The notes under the pieces: model-generated
The model's input: the letters and a program-made list of their open reading frames with translations, nothing else
Told to the model about the DNA's origin: nothing
Databases searched by the model: none
In this document: piece after piece, positions 12,470 to 23,846 of the stretch
Numbering within the stretch: the first letter of the stretch is position 1
How the letters are laid out: each line of letters opens with the position of its first letter
Translations under genes and position numbers: made by a program
Assembly: GCF_964275005.1 (NCBI RefSeq)
Contig: NC_092690.1
Span: forward strand, 11,350,010 to 11,414,009
DNA from: Diadema setosum
Lineage: Eukaryota > Echinodermata > Echinoidea > Diadematoida > Diadematidae
DNA: 64,000 nt
Direction: 5' to 3'

Positions 12470-13725
12470 TCCAGTCCCAAAAAGGGGAATAGGCCAAATG
12501 TTATTACCACACCTGGCCTTGAAGGGGAGGGGAGGACTGGTTAAGACTTACAGTTCCCGCACCAACCTGGTCTCGGAAATGGCTGAATAATCAAGAAAGT
12601 AAGAAAACAAACAAAAGTTAGTGATGACAAAAGAATAATATCAAGAAACAATAAAAGTAAGAGCAGTATTTAAAAAACTGCCTCTTACCCGGTTGGGGAA
12701 CAACCAGCTCTACTCAGTCCCAAAATAGGGAAGAGGCTGCCAGCAATCACAACTCCTTGCCTCAAGAATAGGGGAGGGAGGACTTTTCAAGACTTACGGT
12801 GTCCCACACCAACCTATAAGTGTCAACATCGGTGAATAAAGGTCAAGTTCAGTAAAAGGCAGTGCAACAATGAGCTTTACAAACATGCGATTTTTTTAAC
12901 GTTGTAATTAAGTATCAAATAATTGATTGAAGAATTTTGTATGCCACAAGCACAATATTAACAAAAAAGCATGTGTTTTGTCAACATGCATAATATCAAG
13001 TCAATGAATATATAATTTAACTTGGCTGAAACTACATGTATATCATACTCAAATAGAAAGGTAGAAGCCAAGAATCAAAGTGTAACACCTTTGTGATATA
13101 AAATTTTGGAACAAGGGCCAAACAAAATATCAGACACAAAGAGTTTATATATTGCTTAAGGTAGCCACAAGCCCATAAGCTACTTATAAGAAAACACAAA
13201 AAGTATGCAAAGCAGCATGGTTTCATGTAAATTCATATAGCTTTATGTAGCCACAAGCCTACAAGCTACTCATTCTGAGTGGCTCAGAAAATTGATTAAA
13301 ATAGGTCACATAGGTCAAAATATTAAGGGAAGCATGGCTTCATGTCATTGGGTATTTTTTGCACCTCCTATAGCTTAATGTAGCCGCAAGCCCACAAGCT
13401 ACTCATTCGAGATATGAAATGTGACTACTAAAAAGCATGGAAATACAGCATTAAAATGAAATAAAGTCACACAAAATGTGCTGATTACAAAATCAAATAA
13501 GCCACATGCTTGCATTTTGTAAAGCCATCAATGTGCACGCAAATGTTCATCAACTGTCCAAATTGGCTTTGCTACAGCATAAGGTGGGGTCGTCCTGGGG
13601 TACTCCTTGCTCCATCAAGTCAAAATGGGGAAGAGGCTGCTGTCTATCGCATCACCTTGCCTCGAAATATGGGAGGGTAGAAAGACTGATGGAGGCTTAC
13701 AGTTTCCACCCTACCACCAAGCTGC
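12470..13725. repeat. Dispersed diverged modules inside the MULE
   Basis: Two modules recur between the 34-bp satellite and the transposase. A module of about 100 bp (AGGGGAATAGGC or GGGGAAGAGGCTG, then CACCTTGCCT-like, GGGAGG, GACTTACAG) appears near 12475, 12713 and 13608. A second one (GTAGCCACAAGCC then AAGCTACT) appears near 13160, 13243 and 13380. They are too diverged to be recent copies. Confidence 0.7.
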
Positions 13726-13873
13726 TAAACTACTCTAGTCTACTCTACAACTATTCTACAACTATTCTACAAATTCAACTCTAAAACAAAATACAAAAAG
13801 CAGCTTAAGGCTACTAAGTGGCCTAAATCGTGTCGATGTGAAAAAAGCAAAACCCCAATCAAAATATCATTAA

Positions 13874-16800
13874 CTATGCCACACAGAAGTTGCAGGTCCA
13901 TCCATTTCGAGGATTCCTCTTCAAATTACAACATTTCCAATGAAACCACTTTGTGCACTTCTCGCACTCTATCATATTAAGTGTAGTCCTAGTTGTCGTG
14001 CATAGATGACACTTCCATTCCCTGCGTTTGTTTGTTACAACATTAAGAATAAGTAGCCATGCATCATCATCAACATATTGCCTCAATTTCCTCAAATCAT
14101 CTTCAGATATATCTACTACTTTGTCAGACACATTTCCAGGCAGTACCTCAACTTCAGTTTCCTTCACCTTGTCTTGGTTAGTCCTTACTCTTTCAACCAC
14201 CTCACAAGTGACAAATAGCTCTAACTGTTTTGCACTTTTCCTTGACATTGTATCCCTATCAGCGCTATTAATGTCTGCTGGCCTAGAAATACTAGTATAA
14301 TCATGGTCGTTTCCCTGGCTTACTACAACATCTGTTCCCTCTAACCTGCATGCAATACTCTCTCGCTCCTCTCTAGTCGGCTTCTCCAGCTGGACCCGTT
14401 TACTATTTCTAGGTTTCTTAGTGGACTTGAATGGTGCCCGCTGAGGAGTGACCCGCTGAGGTACATTTGACTCTCTAATACCAGTATCCTGAAATGGCCT
14501 GTCGACAACTGGTCTCGAAACCCTAAGCAATTGCAACGCAGCATCCAAGTGCTTATACACAGAAGCTAAGTCTGCGTCCTCTGGTACAGCCCCTAACTGT
14601 TCCCCAATCTCATGCAGCTTACACTCTACTTTGTCCTTACCAACCTTCGTCCGTGCCTGCCTAGTCTGCGCAGTCAAATCCCTGAGGAGGTCCTCCTCCG
14701 CTGGAGGCAATGTAACATAAGACTCATGGTCATTATTGCCTACATGGTCTAGTCTACCCTGACTCCTGACTACAAGATGAACATGTTTGCACAGTGTACC
14801 CCTAACTACCCCATCTAGGCAAGTACATGAAAACTCATGAACACAAACCCTACATTGCTTGCAATCCAGGTGGCATGATCCCTGACATGACTTCGGCTTC
14901 CTATCAACAGTGTACACACGCTTTCCATCCGTTGATCTAACTTCCCACCTATTGACCTCAACCTCTTTCACATCTTCACTACGTAGTTTTAGACTTAGCC
15001 TATGTCGACTGTCAATATCATTGACTCGTCGACTCTTCTTCCCCTTCTGAAGTTTCACTAGTCTATCAAAAGTCTTATCCTTGACAAATTCCATCAGGAG
15101 ACTCACACACTTGTCCACTCTCCTATTGGCGAACCCCTTCATGTAGATGTACTTCAGCGAGTGGTGGAATGCCTCCACGTACATGTTCGTATTGATACCA
15201 GATCCCTTCCTGTAGCAGACTGCCCACTGTGACTTCCTATCCACATAGCTCCTAAAATACTCTCCAAACCTACGCGTACCTTCATCCCCTAGCAGGTCAG
15301 TAGTGACCTGTCCTAACATTGCTTCAAATTTCACAACATCAGGTTCATCTAGCAGGCAGCGCAGTGCTTTGTAGACAGAAGACTGCAACTCGACATTCCC
15401 ACTGATGTGAGTACGTAGCGCCCCTCTCCATGCCCTATCCACATGCCACATGCACAGTAGTTTACTAGGCCTATGTGCAAAAACACTAATCCACGCATTG
15501 AAGTACTGTTCCGCATCATCAGTCATGACCCACTTTGGTGCCACCTCACCCACTATGTCCCTTATCCTACGCAAGAAAGCAGTCAGAACAACACGATCCT
15601 CCCTATTAGATATCAGCCATGCGACAGGAAAGCCCTCACCAAACTCATCAACAACTAGAACGGTAACAAGAGAGAAATCGTACCCATTTGTACCATGAGT
15701 TGCGTCCATACAGACTATGTTGTTCCCACAAGCCTTCAACATATCCCTCTGTATCGGTGTCATTAGGCCTAATACAAAATCATCCTGTGACAGATCATCT
15801 AGGCTATCTGGGCAAGGTGCCCCCTGCTCTTTGTATAACAGGACAGGATTGCTATCTCTATCCATACCAACCTCCTCAACCCACATGCCAACACTAGTTG
15901 CATCATCTCTGTGTCTACTGATTCCATGTATTCCAAGCGAGCGCTCTATGTTCCTAATATCCTGTCTAGTCACTAGGTGACGCCTCTCTAGAGTGTCAGA
16001 AAGAGAACTCCTAATGTCATCAAGTATTCTATCAATGCTAATTCCCTGTGCAAGTTTCTGTGCAATAGACACACGCTCACTATCGCTCAGCTTGAGATGA
16101 GCAAGATCAATATCATGCCCATAATGCGTTGCATTTAGAACTACACTCACAGAGCCGTTAACCTTACAGGTTTTTGCCCAAATCCCTGCAGTACAATGCG
16201 CATCCATTTTGCAGGACCCCTGGGCTTTCAGCGCACGCTTACCTTCCCCCTTAGAGTTAAAAAATCCACTGCGATTGCAATAATACGATTGCATACTGAC
16301 CTCATCATTGCCTGTGGCACCTTTAGATGCAATGAATGAACATTTTTCCTGCCCTTCATATTGCCGCTTCCACTGGATGAACGCTAGGTGAGATAAAGAA
16401 ACAACAGTAATAAATGTAATACATATGCATAATTTCACATAATGTACTTACACTGGCTAAACGCAATGGCTTTACCTTTTCTTACATTGTATATTACTGC
16501 ATAATTATGGTATGTTCCACATAGTATTTCAATAGAAAACCACATTGGAAAAGAAATCAGTGTGTTGACTTTTTGCACTCACTAACAATGCAAGTACTTG
16601 AAACGTGAACTTGCTTCCAACTGCCAGCCCAGGTGACATCTATTCAACAAACGAAATGGAGAAACGAAATAGTAGTTCAGTTAATCCTATCAAACATACA
16701 ATGTAGACAAGAACACAACAAAAAATCAAATCAATCTTCATTTGATAGATAACATGGTAACTGAGTAACATAACTGAGTAACATAACAGATGAATGGATG

Positions 16801-19800
16801 GATGGATAAAGAACAAATTGATGTACAAGCTACTTGCCAAATCTTACTTAAATCAATGATAGTCGCATTGAATTGTAGTACAATATACATCAGTGAAAAG
16901 CTTGAAATTTCCTCGAAATCTTCGCTCGTTACATGTCCAGGGTAACAAAAATCTACAAAAGTTACATCGGTTTGAAACCAGAACGTTTTCTCAAAGCATG
17001 TGACGACCAGAATGTCAGGATTTTTGTAGGGCTTCTGTGGAAATGAAGTGTTCAAAACACAATTGAGAATGAAAAGATATGACTATAGTTGTTGCAGTTG
17101 ATGCATGTGCATCATGACTAGAGTGCATTGTATTCATTGACACGTCCTGGGAACACCCACTGCATCCACTGCATCCGCCACTGGGTGTGAAATGCTCAAG
17201 GGCCATTGTCCAAAAAAGTGTGCACTCATCTAGTTGTACAAATGACTAAAAACTGTAAATCAAACATTTCAATCAACATTTAGCAATTACGAATCAGAAA
17301 CTTCAGAAACAAATAAAATAAATTCAGAAACAAATGTACAACAATCAATGGGTGATTTTTTTTTTTTTTTTAATAGTAATAGTTTTCTCCAGAAACGTTA
17401 CCAAACTCTTAGTAATAAGTCATTTTGAACGTGTCAAATCCAAATGTCAGATACGTTACCACAGGTAGCATCTCTGAAAATCGTTTGATAGTTGTTTTTC
17501 ACTTTCAACTGAGACAATTCTTGGAGTCAGCCTTCATCTAATCTGTAAAAAAAATAATATCGTGATAAGATGAAGGCTAAATAAAAGTCAAGCTGAAGAT
17601 TTTTCAATAGAAAACCACATTGGAAAAGAAATCAGTGTGTTGACTTTTTGCACTCACTAACAATGCAAGTACTTGAAACGTGAACTTGCTTCCAACTGCC
17701 AGCCCAGGTGACATCTATTCAACAAACGAAATGGAGAAACGAAATAGTAGTTCAGTTAATCCTATCAAACATACAATGTAGACAAGAACACAACAAAAAA
17801 TCAAATCAATCTTCATTTGATAGATAACATGGTAACTGAGTAACATAACTGAGTAACATAACAGATGAATGGATGGATGGATAAAGAACAAATTGATGTA
17901 CAAGCTACTTGCCAAATCTTACTTAAATCAATGATAGTCGCATTGAATTGTAGTACAATATACATCAGTGAAAAGCTTGAAATTTCCTCGAAATCTTCGC
18001 TCGTTACATGTCCAGGGTAACAAAAATCTACAAAAGTTACATCGGTTTGAAACCAGAACGTTTTCTCAAAGCATGGCTGCCTTGCTACGTCAGAATAATG
18101 TGGAACACAGGAGGTATACACCATGGCACATAAAGAGTTAAAGGATTACTTAATCAGCATTACATCACTTATGGCTTTGCTCAGTATGGCTCAAAAAAAA
18201 TTAAAACATATCTATTTACCTTCTCTGGATTCAAACGTGAGCTGAATCTCCTCCATGGATATCTGATGAGCCACGGTGAGGTGCTCGCGGAGACCTTTAC
18301 GACTGTGGGTAGTGAACTGACACTCACTCTCCAGGCACCTCACTTGGCCACCCGCTGATGCAGACTGTGGATGTTTCTGCCGACGATGCTTGAAGAGACT
18401 GGCGCGGTGACTGTAGACTTGTGGACACTCTGGACACTGGAACTCTCCACTGGTCCTGCTTTATTTAAAGAAAAAATAGAAAGAAAAAAGAAATGGGTAA
18501 AATCTACGGCAATACAGGCAACTTTGGGCTACATGTCTATGGCAATAATGCTGGAGAATGCAGCAATATTAGTAGAACAGATCAGTGAAAGTTTGAGGAA
18601 AATCGGACAATCCGTTAAAAGTTATGAATATTTTAAGTATCTGCGCAGTCACTGCTGGAAGAGAAGACTACAACAGTGTATGATGTAGCCTGCATACAGC
18701 GATATAATGAAAACAAAAAGAGAATTGCACAAAATTGAATTTTGAATAAAGTGATATAAATTTTCATTTTTTTTTTTTTAATTTGTTTAGACCATTTCAG
18801 TTCTTCATATATCGAAACACCTAAACATTTGGTGAACTGAACTATTCTAATCAGACTACCATTCAATGAAAGAATGAAATTTTCCCTTTAATAATCCACC
18901 CCATTATTTTGTTTAGTGCAACAGTTATCTTAAAACCAGATTGATTAGGGTGCAGTAAATCATTTGCATTCAAGAATTCACTTAGTTGTTGATGTTTGGC
19001 CCTTTCTATAATTTTATTCATGGTTGATAAGATTGAGATTTAACGAAGAAATATCTCCTGCTTTATATAGTTGAAGTAGTCATTTCATCCACCGTGACTG
19101 AGCAGAAACTTCAAAAATTCATAGCTTTTGAACGAACTGTTCGACTTTCCTCAAAATCACACCGACGTCTTCTACTAATATTGCTGCATTCACTCGACCC
19201 ACATGTCTATGAAGGTGAACTTGTCCTTAGGAAGCGGTCCTCTAGCTTCATTCTGTACACTCATCAAAGAAATACTTGATATGAACATACACAAGGAGAG
19301 ATGTTTCAATGTAAAAAGAGAGAATTGCAGGACTACACATTTCAAAGATATTCCTAATTTTCCTGAATATCCATGTGCTCCAACTTTTGTCGGTGTACCA
19401 TAGCCATGAGGTTAATTCAGGCTTAAACTTAGTTTCAGCAAAAAGAACGATTTTAAATGAAATGAAAATGTACGCAAGAAACATTACATGTAGGACAATG
19501 AAAGAATACCAAATTGAAAACATGTAGCTGCATGTGGTTGTCAAACATTATTTGACCAGCAGTACTTTTAGACACTTGGTACATTGTAAGTCTGATAGCT
19601 GTGTATTGCTTCATCCCTATATATGAGACAACATCGAAACCTTCCTCCAAGAAAGAGAACCCTCCTCATAACTATGAAGGGCTTTGTCTACTGTATGGGA
19701 CACCTAACTGAGCTAAGTTACAGACACTAAGTACTGACAGCTGTATATTGCCTCATCAACAACATTGAAACCTTGCTCTAAGAAAGAGAGCCCTCCTCAA

Positions 19801-22660
19801 CTCCAAACAAAAGATTCCACAGACAACAATTTTTATCCACTTAATCCCCTCCATGTACAGAGCTGATTACATTCAGGGTGGCCACTCAAGCCAAAACAAA
19901 CCATTCTGTGTGCATGAAACCTTTCCTGGCCACTATACAAAGAAGCTGACATATTGTAAAGAGGTATTTAATTCTCCTATGGTGCTCACATTATCCTATC
20001 AAAACCACAGACTCCACCTGTGACTAAAATACACACCATCACTTACAGTGTCATGACTTTGTTGTCAAGATGCAGTACTGCAGTCCATGTTTTTAGCGGA
20101 AGCCAGTGACGACCAGAATGTCAGGATTTTTGTAGGGCTTCTGTGGAAATGAAGTGTTCAAAACACAATTGAGAATGAAAAGATATGACTATAGTTGTTG
20201 CAGTTGATGCATGTGCATCATGACTAGAGTGCATTGTATTCATTGACACGTCCTGGGAACACCCACTGCATCCACTGCATCCGCCACTGGGTGTGAAATG
20301 CTCAAGGGCCATTGTCCAAAAAAGTGTGCACTCATCTAGTTGTACAAATGACTAAAAACTGTAAATCAAACATTTCAATCAACATTTAGCAATTACGAAT
20401 CAGAAACTTCAGAAACAAATAAAATAAATTCAGAAACAAATGTACAACAATCAATGGGTGATTTTTTTTTTTTTTTTAATAGTAATAGTTTTCTCCAGAA
20501 ACGTTACCAAACTCTTAGTAATAAGTCATTTTGAACGTGTCAAATCCAAATGTCAGATACGTTACCACAGGTAGCATCTCTGAAAATCGTTTGATAGTTG
20601 TTTTTCACTTTCAACTGAGACAATTCTTGGAGTCAGCCTTCATCTAATCTGTAAAAAAAATAATATCGTGATAAGATGAAGGCTAAATAAAAGTCAAGCT
20701 GAAGAACATGCGTATATATACACATATTTTGGCTTAAAACATTTCTGTACTGATTGTATGAACGGTAGACAATTTACTTGTGATAATTATGTAAGATGCA
20801 TAATAATAGTGAACAAAAGTAGTGGTTTCAATTGCTGGGAAATTGTGAGGGTTATATCACACTTCAGGTTGTTTCCAATATCCTGGACATCCAAATAAAG
20901 CGTAATTGCTAGGCCCTATATATTTGACAGGTCCAACCTCTCAGATTTAAACTAAACTAAAATGATGATTTGTAATTGACAAAATATCAATTTCAGCTGT
21001 ATGAACATGCTGGCACAGTTGTTGGGATAGTAGTACCCATGGCATTGTTTTTGGTTTTTTTCTGATCCATAATGCAGAAAGCCAAAAAAACACATGTGAA
21101 TCCCAAATATGAATGTACATTACTGTCTACAGCACAAATTACAGTCTAACTTTTGACACAAGTATTTGCAAAGATATTATCAAGTCCCTGCATGCCATGC
21201 CACCAAGTGATTGCACTGTGTAAGCCTCGTTGGCAGTTATATTTTGTTCATTGTGAGTGGATTCGTGGGGGGGGGGGGGGAGATTTCACTATGAGAGATG
21301 AAATTCCACAATAAAATCAAATTGCAATCCAGAATTGGGGATAATGTATGGTAAATGTTGCACTTGTTTAAGTACTTCTAAAGTCATGTTGAGCGTTCCA
21401 TGATAGTAATCTCATAATTACAGCCAAAGTCAAGCCAGAAGTTGTATCCACAGTTCATATCAAGGTGACGATGGTAGGCCTACAACATAGGATCCACACT
21501 AGTTTTGTTTGGTTTGTGCCATACATATCACATAAAACAACAATATGGGCACAAGTATGTGGCATTTCTAGTATGATCCTAGTTGTTCTGCAGCGGAAAA
21601 ATACCAAGTCTCACTAATCACGCTCAACCTCTGATGGAATTAGGCTGTGATCGAACCTACTACAAATTAATAGTATACATTGATGCAATGAAAGTCACAA
21701 AACTCAAGTTACCTAAGCTAAGTTGAATGTCACGGCACAAAAAGCTCTGATTACAAATTGTAATTAAAGGCAGACATGAAATATTTAAATACGTTGAGAT
21801 AGTTTACGTACGTATGGGACACTCTGTCCTGCATTAGTTTAGTGTGTAGAGAACCATGTAGTAGTTCTTTTTGCTTAGGGAAAATAAACCAAAATATATT
21901 ATGAGGATTTGGGGAATGCAGCAATATTATTAGGACTAATCTGTGAAAGTTTGAAAAAAAATGAGAAGACTATGAGAAATAATGTACACAAGTATGTGCA
22001 CTTTGATGGCTTATAATTGACATCCACGTTGCCTCAATATTTGCTGATGTGTTGGATGCCAAAATAATAAGTTTTGCTATTTTCCACACTAAACCATTTT
22101 TAATCATAACAATTTAATAGGCCAAACCACGAGCCAACCGTTCACAGTTTGTATGATAGCAATATGTCACATTGTCATTGATCATATTATACTGATTCAA
22201 ATCCTTTAGGGCCTACATTTTGTTAATAATAATATCCTTTGGCTTTACACTCCATTTTAGAACTGTAAATATTTGAAGCACTAATATTAATAAGTGACCA
22301 AGCATGGGTTTTTCTCAGCCCGGCCAGACACTGTTAATACGCTGACTTACAGCGAATGGGCTGTGTATAGTTAGGTTTTTTATATCATTTGCAAACGGTA
22401 AATAATGTCTTTAAGCTCAAGAAAAGTTAAGCCTACTCACGATGCCTAGCCTAGGCTTTCACAGGTGAGTATGACCGATGACTAGCAATATGACTAAGTG
22501 AGGCGAGTTTCTTGGGAATGCCAGTGAGGAAGATAGATGATGGACAGACTTCACACTAACACAGACATCGTCATAGATAGACAGTAGTTAACACTCACCT
22601 TGTTCTTCCGCTGCGATCATCGCTGTTGGTGACGACGTCGATTTCCTCCGGTTGCTGCAT
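13874..22660 (-). CDS. MULE transposase, three exons, 935 aa (C2H2 x2, DDE, SWIM, PHD-like)
   Basis: It would catalyse cut-and-paste transposition of this element. Minus-strand coding exons are 22599-22660, 18220-18455 and 13874-16383, with GT-AG introns and phases 2 and 1; together 2,808 bp with no stop until TGA. Residues 28-49 form a C2H2 finger (C28, C31, H44, H49) and 61-84 a second (C61, C66, H79, H84). The MULE core has D326 in CMDATHG, D388/D389 in WVMTDDAE and E503 in MYVEAFHH, the likely DDE triad. A SWIM finger follows (C619, C621, C631, H633). The last 50 residues have paired cysteines and FHWKCC, as in a PHD finger. MULE plus SWIM is standard for the superfamily; N-terminal C2H2 fingers and a C-terminal PHD probably serve DNA and chromatin recognition. 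The start follows from the in-phase first exon, MQQPEEIDVV. It has the same orientation as HOATZ. Confidence 0.92.
16528..17599. repeat. Segment A-B, first copy, in transposase intron 2
   Basis: 16528-17000 (A) recurs at 17603-18075 and 17000-17599 (B) recurs at 20106-20705, all in the same orientation and apparently nearly identical; the short reading frames inside them translate identically. The order is A-B-A-X-B, where X (18076-20105) carries transposase exon 2. This looks like a tandem duplication of A-X-B in which the first copy lost X. Confidence 0.92.
17603..18075. repeat. Second copy of segment A
   Basis: Direct repeat of 16528-17000 at an offset of 1,075 bp. Its right edge lies 145 bp from transposase exon 2. 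Confidence 0.92.
18490..19245. mobile_element. TTAA-family MITE-like sequence in transposase intron 1
   Basis: 18530-18720 and, inverted, 19085-19240 share sequence with the MITE at 55704-56019 (for example GCAGCAATATTAGTAGAACA and ACATGTCTATGAAGGTGA). They look like the two ends of one degraded copy with other sequence between them. Confidence 0.55.
20106..20705. repeat. Second copy of segment B
   Basis: Direct repeat of 17000-17599 at an offset of 3,106 bp, in transposase intron 1. Confidence 0.92.
20706..22598. other. Rest of transposase intron 1
   Basis: AT-rich sequence with a G run at 21267-21280. A single ACGTATGGGACACT at about 21811 matches the subterminal motif of the 43-kb element. 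No further gene or repeat recognised. Confidence 0.6.
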
Positions 22661-23350
22661 GGTGATGTCGCGATGATCCAAAATGTATTCCGAGCTACTC
22701 AACTAGTCTATCAAATGGGTAGTACAGTGTCTAGTGAATCTACTTGTATACTGTAGTATGCGGGGACGATGTAGTTACGCGGTGCCTCAGCGGTTGTACG
22801 GTAAACAAACTAGCAAGATCTCGGTCCACGTAAACTGCGGTGATGATCCTCTCCTGGTCCTCTTCCGGGTCCTCTCTTGTTTTGGTCCTGGTCCTCCACT
22901 GGTCCTCTTCTGGTGGTGATCCTGGGTCCTCTGGTCCTCTTCTGGTGCTCCTGGCCTTCTGGTTGAAAACGGTTCCGATATGTGACTAGCCAATAATTTT
23001 GTCTTCGTATTTATCCTGGGGATCACTAAGATGGACGGGGCGCGAGCAGTCGAGTTTGCCGCCCCGCCCCCCGGTATTCAGGGCACAACAACTAATCCGA
23101 CAGTCTGATTGGTTGAATCTCCGCCGCGCCTACGGCCCAGTCACTGTGAATGGTCAATCAGTCATTACGTAAAATCTTTTGTGCCGAGTTCACGTCACGT
23201 ATCCGTAAACATCCTTTTGTGCTTTCTTCATCATTTACTAGTAATTAAAGAAAGTTGAGTATTCGTAAACACCCTTTGTCCTGTCTTCATCATCTAATTA
23301 AACAAAAGTCACGTATCAGTAAACGTCCTTTGTGGTGTGTGTTCGTCTTC
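22661..23350 (-). promoter_or_regulatory. Promoter-like 5' region of the MULE transposase
   Basis: Upstream of the transposase ATG on the minus strand. It contains imperfect GGTCCTCTTCTGG tandem repeats (22840-22960), a GC-rich block with CCCCGCCCCCC (about 23062), an inverted CCAAT box (GATTGGTTG, about 23107), CACGTCACG resembling a CRE half-site (about 23191), and about three diverged repeats of CGTATCCGTAAACATCC with CTTCATCAT between 23195 and 23340. No TATA box stands out. Promoter function is inferred. Confidence 0.5.
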
Positions 23351-23846
23351 TCTGAATAGTAATACACCATGCACTTGTGTCATATCGCGACAGCTGTCTT
23401 CTCTTGCCATATCAGTTCCACTGCCACCAGGCAGATTGGTGATACCCATAGAGATATGTAAATAACACAGATACATGTATAATACTATTCACACATAAAC
23501 ATGTAGAAAAAACCGCGTGGCTATCTCACTGGCATTCTGATCTCAAAGGGATCGTACATTTTCGGTTCACCAGATGAGGCTTTATAGGTTGTAGGTTTTC
23601 TTTTTTTTTTTTTAATATACATATAAACACTGACTATGGAGATGAAGAGAAACAACATAAAGTACAGAAGAGCATATAATTCTAAGAGGAATACAATTAA
23701 TGGTCAATAATGAGAAAACTTTTTTTTTATGGCTTAGATCATGTATATATCCAATCTAAAGCAATCCTAATAAAAAGTGGGACCAAACCTTCTACAAGGA
23801 TCTTTATACACATGATTTTGTCTTTGGATATCAAAGCCATCGAAAT

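Noticed and set aside
16640-18124. Repeated minus-strand frames of 66-105 codons in segments A and B
   Set aside because: They repeat only because the DNA is duplicated; they lie in transposase introns and show no domain.
18371-18688. 105-codon plus-strand frame
   Set aside because: Antisense to transposase exon 2 and running into a MITE.
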